Positions 16,229 through 26,111 of a stretch of 64,000 nucleotides of DNA are shown here, in pieces. Source of the DNA: CAVVIO01 sp963748095. GTDB lineage: Bacteria; Bacteroidota; Bacteroidia; Bacteroidales; UBA10428. The stretch lies in assembly GCA_963748095.1 (NCBI GenBank), contig CAVVIO010000037.1, forward strand, positions 8,426-72,425, given 5' to 3'. A program made the translations under genes and the position numbers. Numbering within the stretch: position 1 is the stretch's first letter; each line of letters begins with the position of its first letter. The notes under the pieces were generated by a model that was given only the letters and a program-made list of their open reading frames with translations, made no database searches and had not been told where the DNA came from.

Positions 16229-18136
16229 TTACCGGTTTTTTTTCAGAATCACCTTACCTGCATCATAATCAGCTATTTTGTTCATAAATAAAGTGATTTC
16301 GCTGTAATCTGATTGATCGAATTGCCCGTTGTTAAGCCGGTAATACCTGGTAAACTGCAACTTATTGTCTTTCTTATAAACTTCTGCATGATAGTTTCCG
16401 ATTACCGAAGAAATCGCGTAGTTATCAGGTATATATTCAACATCATAACCCGGGGGCAGATTGATAGTTACAGTATCCGTTTCCGTATGTCCCACGGGAA
16501 TATAAACAGCTTCTTTTCTTTGCTTATCAGTAAAAATATTTTCGAGCCTGTTAAATACGTTCCATTTTACAAACATCCGGTCACCCGAAAGTGAGCCGAA
16601 GTTATCGGAATGTCCGGATAGTTTGAGTATGCCCCGCGCTTTATCACCGCTTTCATCTTCAATATCGAAATTGGTAAGCGACACGTTATGAAAAGGCAAA
16701 CTCTTCAAAAGGTCGTCCTTTTGTTCTTTGTTGGAGTCGTAAAAATATCCGAAAATATTTTCATATTCACACTGTTCAAATACGGTGGAAGTATTGAATT
16801 TAATGTTTCCGTTTTCATCCAGATCGATATCCGACACCGAAATTTTACGGTTGTCTTCGGCGCGGTAGGTGGGGGTTTTAACCAGTTTACCCCCTTCGTC
16901 GCTGATAACCAGCGCGTACCGGTCTGAATTTTCGGCGCCGATATACCCGAAAGGTATTTTCTGGTTGGTACATTCAAGCCATACGGTATCCTTCTTAAGC
17001 GGCACAAACAAAATAACGTGGTTGGTCTGGTTGGCGCTGGCAAAATCGGGGAACCGGATTTTCTGGTTACTGCCATGCCCAATTTCCGTGTAATAGGAGG
17101 GTATTCCGGCGGCATTCAGTAACGATTTAGTATAGTTCGACAGCGCTTTACAATCGCCGTATCCGTATTTATCGACATCGTATGCGCTGAAAGGCTGAAA
17201 TCCACCGATTCCTAAAAACACATATACATAGCGGGTGCGCGATTGCATGTATTGATAGATCTGCCTCACCTTATTCTTTATATCCGGAATGGTATCCACC
17301 ATCGATCTTATTTTTGCTACGGTCTCCGGGGGAAGCTGGTCCTGGTCCTTTACCAGGCTGTAGGTCCATTTTCCATACGAATTCCAGGAACTGAAATCTC
17401 CGTGTGTGCCGTCGTATTCAAACTTGTTAGGGGAAAGCAGTACTACCGGAAAATAATTAAAAGCCGGTGGAGACATGGGTTCATACCGGTAAGCCTTTAT
17501 ATTGTTTACCTGCCAGGTTAATATATTTTTCCCACCCGTTTTCGATTGTTGAAAACCGAAATCGTAATTCAGTTCCTTGTGTTTTATGGAAATATCAATG
17601 GGAGTGATGTAAGTTAATTTCGCATTTTCCAGTGAAATGTTATATCCGTCCACCGGCATCCATGAATCGAAACCCACCAGGTCATTCGTTTCCACTTCGT
17701 ATTCGTATTCCACGGTATAGGGGTAAGTGTTTGCTGCCGGCGATGCATATTTCAACCTGTTATCGCTGAAAAGCACAAAATCCTGATAACTGGAATAATC
17801 CTTAATGTCGCTTTTTTTCAGTTTGTCTATCTGCATTCCGATTGCGTTGTAAAAGGTGCCTTTTATGTTCCTTACAACTGTGAATTTATCATACGGAATT
17901 CTTAACACCGCATTGGATTTACCGTTTTTATTCAATACAGTAATGGCATAATGCACTTTTTCCGTCACCTTTCCCACGGAAGTTCTTTCGTACTGGATGT
18001 TATAGAAGCGGTAAACGGAATTAGCATGCAATTTCAGTGAGTCGTTAACCGAACTGAAACTTAAATTTTTCTGGGTAAATGCCAGGTTAGGTACCAGTAA
18101 TAATAAAAGAAGTATAAAGTACTTTTTGTGTCGCAT
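16229..18136 (-). CDS. Secreted DUF3857/transglutaminase-like/DUF3858 protein
   Basis: 635 aa. The signal peptide is residues 1-21 (LLLLLVPNLAFTQ). A DUF3857 beta domain spans ~45-225 (VHYAITVLNKNGKSNAVLRI, YPYTVEYEYEVETNDLVGF). A transglutaminase-like domain spans ~270-400, with the nucleophile Cys in GYGDCKALSNYTKSLLNAAG, His in NQTNHVILFVPL and Asp/Glu region in DTVWLECT. A DUF3858-type C-terminal domain completes it. The triad looks intact, so it may be an active periplasmic peptidase or transamidase. It begins at the base directly after the stop of the paralogous gene upstream, and the two form one transcript. Confidence 0.88.
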   Translation of the reverse strand: MRHKKYFILLLLLLVPNLAFTQKNLSFSSVNDSLKLHANSVYRFYNIQYERTSVGKVTEKVHYAITVLNKNGKSNAVLRIPYDKFTVVRNIKGTFYNAIGMQIDKLKKSDIKDYSSYQDFVLFSDNRLKYASPAANTYPYTVEYEYEVETNDLVGFDSWMPVDGYNISLENAKLTYITPIDISIKHKELNYDFGFQQSKTGGKNILTWQVNNIKAYRYEPMSPPAFNYFPVVLLSPNKFEYDGTHGDFSSWNSYGKWTYSLVKDQDQLPPETVAKIRSMVDTIPDIKNKVRQIYQYMQSRTRYVYVFLGIGGFQPFSAYDVDKYGYGDCKALSNYTKSLLNAAGIPSYYTEIGHGSNQKIRFPDFASANQTNHVILFVPLKKDTVWLECTNQKIPFGYIGAENSDRYALVISDEGGKLVKTPTYRAEDNRKISVSDIDLDENGNIKFNTSTVFEQCEYENIFGYFYDSNKEQKDDLLKSLPFHNVSLTNFDIEDESGDKARGILKLSGHSDNFGSLSGDRMFVKWNVFNRLENIFTDKQRKEAVYIPVGHTETDTVTINLPPGYDVEYIPDNYAISSVIGNYHAEVYKKDNKLQFTRYYRLNNGQFDQSDYSEITLFMNKIADYDAGKVILKKNR

Positions 18137-20198
18137 TTATTTTTTCTTAAGTACTATTTTTTCATTTTGTTTGGATACGATCATGCTGAATAACTTTTTG
18201 AGCGTTTCGTATTCGTCGGGCAGGTACAGCATTTTCTTTACATTAAACTGACTCGAAACCATAATTTTATTACCGATGGCATTTACATTATACACATACC
18301 TGGCCGATTTGTCGGGAAGATTAATGATAATACCTTTTGGCAGTGTTTCGATAGTATAGGTATCCGGAATTTCGATAACCACATTCTGAAAGGTATTGGA
18401 GGGATAGTCGAATTCTACCGGGTATTGCCGGTTTTCGAGTTTAAACGGATTTTCAGTAGTAGTTTCATAAAAAAGCGGGGTGAAATAAACCAGGTCCCCT
18501 GCTTTTTCGGTATAATCGTTGATAACTACATCAAATTTTTCATCCAGTTTTGTGCCGGTTGTATCAATATTCGATAATCTGGAACCGGTAATGGAAAGTC
18601 CGGGGTTATCTTTTTGCAGGGATTGAATGAATTCCGTAGTATCGTTAAATTTCTTTATTTTCTTCCTGGAAAGATAAGCGGCATATTCATCATCCTGTAT
18701 TTCTATTGAACCATTGAATGACAGATCAGGAGTTAATTTCAGATTATACTGACTTGCTTCCTTATAGGATTTGTCCTGCATGGGATCAATCCATCCGGAC
18801 TTGGTCTCATCTACTATCCATCCCTTGTCATTGATACAGCGAACCGGAAGTAAATTGATCTCCGACAAGGGTTCTGTTGCATCCATCAGGTAATCCTTAT
18901 TATCTAATTTAACCAGGGCCACCACATAGTTAAAGCGGCTGAGTGAGGGATGTACCGGGTAAATAATCCCGTTGTCTCTTGTGCTTAAAACCACTGGATA
19001 TGCATCAAATCCCAGGTTTTTTAACATGACTACAAGGGATAAATTTATGTCAGCGCTATTCCCGGTTGCATCGTTGTAGGCTTCACGTAATGATGTATTG
19101 ATATACTTTCTGTCAAGTCCGTTCCAGACAAATCTTTTTTTAATAAAGTTGTAGGCATAATTCATTAGCTCATTTCCCTGCAAATTCATCGCTTGTATTT
19201 GAGCAATGTCTTTTTTCATATAACCGGAATTTTTCAGTTGATTACCGAAATAATCATTTTCCAATAACTTGGTATTTATTTTTTCCCAGGTTGTGGTATA
19301 TGGAACAAATGGTGAATTGGGAAAGCGTGTACTGGCTATTTCAAATTCAATTTTTGATAAATAGTTGTCCTTCGTCTTCAGGTACTTCTCTATTGGAAAA
19401 GCCGGAATATTTTTTGCATCGTAGTTGTAGATATTTTCTTTGTAGTTGAAATCATTGGTATAGGTCTGATCCTTTACAGCTACACCTTCAGCTCGTTGGT
19501 GATAGGTAATCTTCAGTGTGGTTTGTTTGGAGCTTTCGGTATGGTTAATAGGGTAATATCCTTTTTGGGTTTGATTATAATTAAAATATTCAGGGATAGA
19601 AACATGGTACTCACTCTGTAAGTACCGGGATGGTATATTGAAACTGCCATTCCCTGAGGTTGAAATAAAAATCGGACTTGATGGTATATTTCACATCTAT
19701 CACAGAACCTTCTTTTATATCCGGCATCGGGAATTTTACAATCTTCAGGTTTTCTGTTGCATCTTCGTAAATAATATCGCTGTTTTTTAGTTTCGATTTT
19801 TCAGCTTTTCCATTTTCCAGGTTTATGGTAGTAGCTTTTAAAGCCAGTAACTCTTCCTCGTCACTTCCATTGTGATATAACGGAATCCGGATGTCGGCCC
19901 ACGAAAATGCCGAGTTATCCAGGATCTTAATTCTGAATTGCCTGGTAAAGTATAACTGAAAACCCTTATGTGAACTTTCCACATCATTTGAGCTAACTCT
20001 GGTATCTGCGTATTGGAAGTAAGAAGTCCCATAGTCAAATACATAATAAGCATGGGCATTCGAATCGATCGGGCACATAGTCGATTGCAGTTCTTCCATT
20101 TCAACTTTTTCGAATTTTTCAGGAGGTTTCTGGCTTATTGCTGTTTTGAATGTGAAAACCAACGAAATAACAAGGAGATTGATCATTAAGCTTTTCAT
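18137..20198 (-). CDS. Secreted DUF3857/transglutaminase-like protein, frameshifted; Cys replaced by Ser
   Basis: Reconstructed length ~686 aa. The first part (20198 to ~19616) holds the signal peptide and DUF3857 domain and ends TIPVLTE at a stop. The frame shifted by one base continues without a break as QSEYHVSIPEYFNYNQTQKGYY and on to the stop at 18137. One extra base near 19613-19622 explains it. At the transglutaminase site the sequence is GNSADINLSLVVMLKNLGF, where the Cys seen in the downstream paralogue is Ser, so this one is probably not catalytic by the usual mechanism. Paired with 16229-18136. Confidence 0.82.
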
Positions 20199-20708
20199 AA
20201 TAACAGATGTTTGGTTTTTGAAAAATTTTTACGATTTAATAATAATATTGTTACCGGAAGGAATTCCGGGAAATGCGTTTTATTATTGTAAGTAACAGAC
20301 ATTAATTCCTAAAACTTAAGTGGTATCTGAGTTTGCTTTATAAATTCAGACTAAATAATAATTACATTTTGTTTTGAATATTCTCTTCATTTCATTGCCC
20401 TGTGTTTATTTATCAGGCGGCTCTTCATTACGCTTCAAGTACTTAACTATACTCACTGATGATAAATTCGTTCTAAACATAATAAATTTTATTTCTAAAA
20501 GCAAATATTGCATCTGCTTTTCATATTTAACATCGTGAATAAATTACCTTACAAATGTCATATCAGTAAATTGCAATTTCAGTAATGAACATATACCGGC
20601 ATGTTCGTACTTCCTGGCAGGATACTAACGCACCAATTATATGTATAGCTTCATGGTTCTGTTAAACCTTAAATGATATAAACTATCTTTACTCCTTCAT
20701 AAAAATTA
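20199..20708. other. AT-rich intergenic region between divergent genes
   Basis: 510 bases with no supported ORF, repeat or RNA. It must contain promoters for the DUF3857 pair (minus) and the ABC ATPase (plus), but I could not choose boxes. Confidence 0.45.
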
Positions 20709-22129
20709 ATGATGAAGTCGCAACGTTTGATAGAATTTAAGGAGGCAACCTTTCGGTTTTACAGTGCGGAAGTATTTCGCGGTACAAATTTACAAGTAGA
20801 TTCGGGACAACATCTGGCCATCATTGGCGGAAATGCCAGCGGAAAAACCACATTTGGCAAAGCCCTGGCGGGGATGTTACCTGTAATTAAAGGGAAAGCT
20901 GATTTTCATATCCCTTACGATGAAATTGCCCTCATGTCAGTTTTCATGCCACTTTGAAACTTATTAACCAGGAAAATCCTTACCTGCAACAACGCTGGAA
21001 CAGCTTTGATTCGGTAAATGCGCCTTTAGTCAAAGATTATTTCTGGAATGACGGGGAGCTGAATGCCGAAACAAAAAAACTTCTGCAGGAATTTGGGGCA
21101 GAAGTTTTGCTTCATAAAAAGAACATAGAGCTTTCGAACGGGGAGCTGCGGAAAATTGAACTGATCAGGGTCCTTTCATCCAAAGCAAAGCTTATAATCA
21201 TCGACAATGCTTTTATAGGATTGGATAAAAAAAGCAGGATCATCCTGGAAGAAACTTTATACAAGATATCGGAATTCAAAACACTGGTGTTACTGGCGCT
21301 TGACACGGATACCATTCCTGATTTTATTAACCATAAGCTGTATTGTGACAATTTGCAAATCTCCCGGATTGCCAGACATCATAAAACCGAAGAAATTGAG
21401 GATCATTTACCGGCAGATATAATCCCTTTTTATCCGTCTGTTTCTGATGAGCTGGTTTCTCTACGTGATATTGCGATTACTTACGATGAAGATGCGATCC
21501 TGAAATCGATCAACTGGCAGATTAAGGCCGGAGAACACTGGGCGTTGACCGGTCCGAACGGAAGCGGAAAAACAACCATTCTCAGTTTGCTGATAGGGGA
21601 CAATCCTCAGGCTTACGCGCAACAGATCAGCTTATTTGGCAGGCAACGGGGGACAGGCGAAACAATATGGGATATCAAACGGAAGATCGGTTTTATTTCA
21701 GCCGAATTGCACCAGTTTGCTCCCGGGCATCATACAGTCCGTCAGGTGCTGATCGATGATATTGCATGGATATATCCCGATACAGACCGGGATGAAGTCT
21801 TGCAGCGGGCAGGTATCTGGATGAAGTGGTTTGATCTTGATTTGTCGGTCGACACCCGTTTCGGACAATTATCTTCGGGTGAACAACGGTTGCTGCTTTT
21901 TATACGCACCTTCATCTATCCGTTTACCCTGCTTATTGCCGACGAACCCTGTCATGGGCTCGACAGCCGGAATGTAAGTAAAATACGCCGGGTATTCAGG
22001 TTTATTGCTGAAAACACCAACGCTTCCACCATATTTGTGACCCATCAGCCCCGTGAGTTACCTGAAACTACCAGTTTGGTTTTTGATTTGCTCAAAGAGA
22101 ATAAAATATTTCAACCGGGAGTGAATTAA
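20709..22129 (+). CDS. ModF-like tandem ABC ATPase, frameshifted
   Basis: ~473 aa with two ATP-binding cassettes and no membrane domain, like ModF/PhrA proteins. Cassette 1 has Walker A GGNASGKTTFGK, signature LSNGELRKIELIRV and Walker B LIIIDNAFIGLD. Cassette 2 has Walker A GPNGSGKTTILS, signature LSSGEQRLLLFIRTF, Walker B LLIADEPCHGLD and H-loop FVTHQPRE. The reading frame breaks at the TTTT run at 20941-20944. Restoring one missing T gives ...ALMSVFHATLKLINQENPYL and joins the two halves. ModF is linked to molybdate in E. coli, but there are no mod genes here, so the function is open. Confidence 0.85.
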
Positions 22130-22215
22130 TAGGTTTTTATAGGCTTATGTTTTATTAAAAGATTTAAAATGACATACTTTTTTTTCGTACCTGTATCGAT
22201 TCATTTTCCAATTAG

Positions 22216-22223
22216 TATATTTG
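22216..22223 (+). promoter_or_regulatory. Candidate -7 box (TATATTTG)
   Basis: Perfect TAnnTTTG, 26 bases before the GroES-like start at 22249. A weak -33 (CTG at 22191) is slightly too far. Confidence 0.5.
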
Positions 22224-22248
22224 CAATCGCACAATGAAGGAATAAAAA

Positions 22249-22632
22249 ATGGTGTTAGAAATAGGGGAACAGAACCTCGATAAATTCATTATGGTGGGTG
22301 ACCGGGTACTTATAAAACCCCGATCGCCGCATGACCGTACCCAATCGGGATTGTATTTACCGCCCGGTGTTCAGGAAAAAGAGAAAGTACAGAGTGGCTA
22401 TGTACTGAAAGTGGGGCCGGGCTATCCTATACCTGCCATCAACGATGTGGATGAGCCCTGGAAAGATAAAAGCGATGAAGTAAAATATGTTCCGCTGCAA
22501 CCGAAAGAAGGCGACCTTGCAGTTTATATGCAGGGCAACAGCTTTGAGATAGAGTTTAATAAAGAAAAATACATTATAGTACCTCATTCTGCAATTCTAA
22601 TGCTGATACGAGACAACAGTCTTTTTGAATAA
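22249..22632 (+). CDS. GroES-like co-chaperonin family protein
   Basis: 127 aa. It has the GroES fold signature MVGDRVLIKPRSPHDRTQSGLYLP, then SGYVLKVGPG and EGDLAVYMQGNSFEIEFNKEKYIIVPHSAILMLI. It is longer than canonical GroES (~90-97 aa) because of an insert at ~65-85 (PAINDVDEPWKDKSDEVKYV). There is no groEL beside it, so it is likely a divergent second family member and not the main groS. The substrate or partner chaperonin is unknown. Confidence 0.85.
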   Translation: MVLEIGEQNLDKFIMVGDRVLIKPRSPHDRTQSGLYLPPGVQEKEKVQSGYVLKVGPGYPIPAINDVDEPWKDKSDEVKYVPLQPKEGDLAVYMQGNSFEIEFNKEKYIIVPHSAILMLIRDNSLFE

Positions 22633-22775
22633 TCTGCTGGATTTTTATTATTGGATTTTTCACTGCTTCATAATTTTGTAGGTAGGGAGCAATGAAAATC
22701 AGGGATCAGTTTAAATAGTTGTAGAGGAGTATATATATGAGAACTCTTTACTTTTCATTTTTTTCTTCCTGTTTT

Positions 22776-22863
22776 AGCGCCAAAGGTGCGCTATCATAAG
22801 CCTTGGGCTTCCAGCCCAAGGTAGAATGTAAACCCAAAACTTAAGCACCAAAGGTGCGAAGTC
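22776..22863. repeat. Left REP-like hairpin cluster
   Basis: Three small palindromes in a row: AGCGCCAAAGGTGCGCT (22776-22792), CCTTGGGCT/AGCCCAAGG (22801-22821), and GCACCAAAGGTGC (22845-22857). Two share the pattern arm-AAA-arm. The last one abuts the stop codon of the transposase relic. Confidence 0.75.
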
Positions 22864-23006
22864 TTAATCCCAAACATATCTCTCATCATATTCAATATCC
22901 TTTTTTTTATAAAGGCCCTGTATTCATCCTGAAATGATATTTTCCTGTGATGCGTTTCCTGGTTTATTATATAGTTTTTAACTAATGATTGTGGCATACT
23001 TGAAAA
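22864..23006 (-). pseudogene. 3' relic of a REP-associated tyrosine (Y1) transposase
   Basis: On the minus strand this reads FSSMPQSLVKNYIINQETHH then RKISFQDEYRAFIKK. With one A added to the eight-A tract (plus-strand T run 22911-22918) it continues KDIEYDERYVWD and stops. NQEEHHRK-FQEEY-LKK-IEYDERYVWD is the conserved C-terminus of TnpA-REP (RAYT) proteins. The catalytic HUH and Tyr region upstream is gone, so only ~48 codons remain. It is flanked on both sides by small palindromes as RAYT genes usually are. Confidence 0.75.
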
Positions 23007-23063
23007 TATTAATAGTTTGAAATATAACAAAGTTAATTTTCCGAAAATATTTTCAATGAACGA

Positions 23064-23300
23064 CCCCGCCGCAACCTGCCCGCCGTACATCTGGCAGGCG
23101 GGGCGGACGAAGTATCAAAATTCGAATTTATTATATTTCGCTCCAAGTGGCGGAGTACCAGCCTGACATCTGGCAGGTTAAACTCATTTATCCCGATACG
23201 CTACGCTATCGGGATTATTCCCTTCGGTTCCCGTTAAACGGGACAGGCTATGAGACCACTTCGTTCAGTTCGTTCATCTTACCCCCGATAAATATCGGGG
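23064..23300. repeat. Cluster of short palindromes
   Basis: Five inverted repeats within 240 bp: CCCCGCC...GGCGGGG with an inner CCTGCC/GGCAGG (23064-23103), AGCCTGACATCTGGCAGGTT (23160-23179), TCCCGATA/TATCGGGA (23191-23214), TCCCGTTAAACGGGA (23229-23243), and CCCCGATA/TATCGGGG (23283-23300). GC content is higher than in surrounding DNA. No ORF. Confidence 0.75.
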
Positions 23301-23394
23301 TTAATGTGCTTCGCTTTTAAAATTTGAGTTTCACGAATAAAATCGAGTAAGTTTTCTTATTAAATGCTCAATTTGGATTAAAATATATATGACC

Positions 23395-23478
23395 GCGCAC
23401 CTTTGGCGCTCGAATTTCATCTATTATATCAACACATAGCCCTTTGGGCTATGCTTATGACCTGGCTCCTTTGGAGCT
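23395..23478. repeat. Right REP-like hairpin cluster
   Basis: GCGCACCTTTGGCGCT (23395-23410) is the inverse of the left-cluster AGCGCCAAAGGTGCGCT. It is followed by CATAGCCCTTTGGGCTATG (23435-23453) and GCTCCTTTGGAGC (about 23465-23477). So the transposase relic and the palindrome cluster sit between oppositely oriented copies. Confidence 0.72.
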
Positions 23479-23590
23479 ATTAATATTGATAGATCTCCCT
23501 ATTGTTAATGTAAAAATATTTTAACTACCACGAAAAGTTTTATCTCCTCAACTTTTCAAATTGACCCAAAACCAACTTTGAATGAAAATA

Positions 23591-23622
23591 AAAACCCCCG
23601 GTGTATTGAAACTCCCGGGGGT
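23591..23622 (-). terminator. Rho-independent terminator of rplS
   Basis: ACCCCCGG / CCGGGGGT stem. On the minus strand it is followed by TTTTATTTTC. It lies about 25 bases past the L19 stop. Confidence 0.85.
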
Positions 23623-23645
23623 AAATTTTATTAGTATGAATAGCA

Positions 23646-23993
23646 TTAAAATCTCTTTTCCTGAATTCTTGCTTTCTTTCCGGTTAATCCACGCAGATAG
23701 AAAATTCTTGCCCTGCGTACACGTCCGTTCTTGTTAATTTCAATTTTATCAATAAAAGGAGATCCAATGGGAAAAATTCTTTCTACACCTATGTTTCCCG
23801 ACATTTTCCGTACCGTAAAGGTTTCTTTTATCCCAGAGCCCCTTCTTTGCAGTACAACTCCACGATATTGCTGTATTCTTTCTTTATTTCCTTCCTTGAT
23901 TTTATAATGAACAGTGATAGTATCACCGGCTGAGAAATTAGGAAATTCATTTTTTATAGCAAATTCGTTTTCAGCAACTTTCAGTAAGTCCAT
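23646..23993 (-). CDS. rplS: 50S ribosomal protein L19
   Basis: 115 aa, full length. L19 sits at the 30S-50S interface. Clear family segments are FSAGDTITVHYKIKEGNKERIQ, YRGVVLQRRGSGIKETFTVRK, GVERIFPIGSPFIDKIEI and the basic C-terminus KARIQEKRF. It has no trmD or rpsP partner here, which is common in Bacteroidota. A CAAATTTA at 24066-24073 reads as TAAATTTG on the minus strand and may be its -7 box. Confidence 0.98.
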   Translation of the reverse strand: MDLLKVAENEFAIKNEFPNFSAGDTITVHYKIKEGNKERIQQYRGVVLQRRGSGIKETFTVRKMSGNIGVERIFPIGSPFIDKIEINKNGRVRRARIFYLRGLTGKKARIQEKRF

Positions 23994-24169
23994 CCTTATA
24001 TGTTTTATTAATTTAAAATCCGTTTTTTTCAGTGCGCAATATTACGAATATTTTTTGAGAAGTAACAAATTTAAATATAATATTTTCCTTGTCCTTTGCA
24101 GAAAAGAGTCAATATTGTTTAATTAAACTACCTTGATTATTGATTTATAAGTTACACATTATCTATTTC

Positions 24170-25840
24170 TTATTTTTTTTCCTCCGGTTCCCTGAATTTA
24201 TCACCGGTTTCTTTAACAATCATCTTGTACCATTCCTTACTGTATCCGGGCTGTTCCAGCGAAGGATTTTGCTGTCCGGGAACTTTTACCTTGATATTAC
24301 CATCCATGTATTTTGTAAATAAATAGTGGTACAGATTCTTCCATTCCGCCACCGTATGATTACCGGCATTGTCCGAATAATTTGTCAGATATGCCAGTGC
24401 CAGGTCTTTATCTTTCTTATACAAATCTTCGGCAGCAGCATCAACAGCAGGGGTACAGGCGATATAGAACCCTTCCAGTTCTTTTTGTTTCTTTTGTATT
24501 TCAGGGATCATACTATCATAACGGGTATATGCAAAATTCGATACCTGATTAAATACCCAGAAACCTGAAGTCTCACTGAATTCCATCATGGAACCGTTAC
24601 CTACGGCATATGATTCCGGAACTTTTGTTATGCCGCAATACATGGGAGAATACACAGTAGAATAAGTGTCATCTACTCCAAACCAAAGAATACCACCAAT
24701 GGGATTTGGAAGCCATGAACGCGATTGAGCGACAAATGAAAAACCAGTCTGTTGTGTGGAAATTGCCCGTTCGTTAAAATAGGTTTTACCGTCAACTTCC
24801 CAGGTTAAGGGCCGCCAGCGGACAATACACTTATAAGGTCCGGCGCCAACATCTTTTGTCATATCGAGGTCGGTACCCTGAAAATAATCCCGCATTAACC
24901 CGTAGACATCCTGCAATGTCAGTTTTTTCTTGGTTTTAACCCACAGAGGCATCCGGTGTTTCAGGTTTTCTCCTTTGATATAATCCTCATACTGGTCCAT
25001 GTCATCATTTACTTTACGAAAACCCGACCATACTCTTGCTTCACAAAAACGCGCTCCTTCAAAGTTAACCGGGGCATAAGTATCTGAAAAACTAAAATCT
25101 TTATCGTCGCCGCTGTAATAGCCCATTTGCCGGGCAAAAGAAATAACATCTTTGGCATACAGGCAATTGGCAGTATCGTTTTGCGGAAAAGTAGTAATTC
25201 GTGCCTGGTTGGCATGTCCGCAAATGTACCCGTCAGGGACACGTCGTGCTACCCATACTGCTCCTTTGTTGGCATTAATCATTTTTACATTTTTTCCTTT
25301 ACCTACCGGTACCATTTTAGTTCCTTTTCCGATCATTTCCATGATCCATACCTCGTTCGGATCGGAAATGGAAAAAGATTCCCCTTCACTGTAATACCCG
25401 TACTCCTCTACCAGTTTGGCCATTGTTTTAATGGCTTCGCGGGCGGTTTTGGCTCTTTGGAGGGTTATATACATCAAACTACCATAATCGACTACAGCAG
25501 TCGAATCCTCCAGTTCCGCCCGGCCACCATAAGTAGTCTCACCAATAGCTACCTGGTACTCATTCATATTCCCAACTACTGAATAAGTATGCCGGGCCTG
25601 TAAAATTTCACCCAGGTGTTTTCCGGTATCCCATTCATAAATATCCATCATGGTATTTTCAGGATAATCTTTTGCCGGCCTGAAATACAATTCACCATAA
25701 AGCACATGCGAGTCGGCTGCATAAGTTATCATGGTTGATCCATCAACAGTTGCTCCCTTCGAAATAAGGAAGTTGGTACATGGTTTTGCAAGGTTGAACT
25801 GAAAAAAAACAACCAGTAGAACAATCAAAATTTTTCTCAT
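24170..25840 (-). CDS. Peptidase family C69 dipeptidase (secreted)
   Basis: 556 aa. The signal peptide (MRKILIVLLVVFFQFNLAKP) ends directly before CTNFLISKGATVDGS. In this N-terminal-nucleophile family the Cys exposed by cleavage is the catalytic residue, so secretion and activation may be one step (inference). Other conserved parts are HTYSVVGNMNEYQVAIGETTYGGR, the EEYGYYSEGESFSISDPNEVWIMEMIGKG region and the NPIGGILWFGVDDTYSTVYSP segment. It is related to lactobacillal PepD. Probably hydrolyses dipeptides in the periplasm. Monocistronic. Confidence 0.92.
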   Translation of the reverse strand: MRKILIVLLVVFFQFNLAKPCTNFLISKGATVDGSTMITYAADSHVLYGELYFRPAKDYPENTMMDIYEWDTGKHLGEILQARHTYSVVGNMNEYQVAIGETTYGGRAELEDSTAVVDYGSLMYITLQRAKTAREAIKTMAKLVEEYGYYSEGESFSISDPNEVWIMEMIGKGTKMVPVGKGKNVKMINANKGAVWVARRVPDGYICGHANQARITTFPQNDTANCLYAKDVISFARQMGYYSGDDKDFSFSDTYAPVNFEGARFCEARVWSGFRKVNDDMDQYEDYIKGENLKHRMPLWVKTKKKLTLQDVYGLMRDYFQGTDLDMTKDVGAGPYKCIVRWRPLTWEVDGKTYFNERAISTQQTGFSFVAQSRSWLPNPIGGILWFGVDDTYSTVYSPMYCGITKVPESYAVGNGSMMEFSETSGFWVFNQVSNFAYTRYDSMIPEIQKKQKELEGFYIACTPAVDAAAEDLYKKDKDLALAYLTNYSDNAGNHTVAEWKNLYHYLFTKYMDGNIKVKVPGQQNPSLEQPGYSKEWYKMIVKETGDKFREPEEKK

Positions 25841-26097
25841 AATAAATTTTTCTGAAATTTTACATCTATTTTAAAAACCCTTTTTTATGTTTCACGTATA
25901 TGGATTATGTTTATCTTAGATTTTATATTAAACATTTTTTAATAAATAGACGATGAATTTAGGGGGTGAAGTTGAAAAAATATATTTTGAAAGCTAAATT
26001 CATTAAATTTACAGGTGTTTGAAAGAAGAAATGTTAAAAAATCTAAAATTAACATAAAATTAACCTTGAAATATGATAATAATTAAAAAATACATAA
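25841..26097. other. AT-rich intergenic region
   Basis: Upstream of the C69 gene. No ORF or fold recognised. The stretch 26098-26230 that follows carries a promoter-like box and a strong hairpin and is listed separately. Confidence 0.45.
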
Positions 26098-26105
26098 TAT
26101 CTTTG
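26098..26105 (+). promoter_or_regulatory. Candidate -7 box (TATCTTTG) of an orphan transcript
   Basis: Perfect TAnnTTTG with no protein gene on this strand for the next 3 kb. The -33 region is AT-rich without a clear TTG. Confidence 0.45.
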
Positions 26106-26111
26106 TACCAT

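Noticed and set aside
22794..23090. 98-codon minus-strand ORF as an intact gene
   Set aside because: Only the middle matches a known family (RAYT C-terminus); its start and end read through repeats and a frame shift. Reported as a relic instead.
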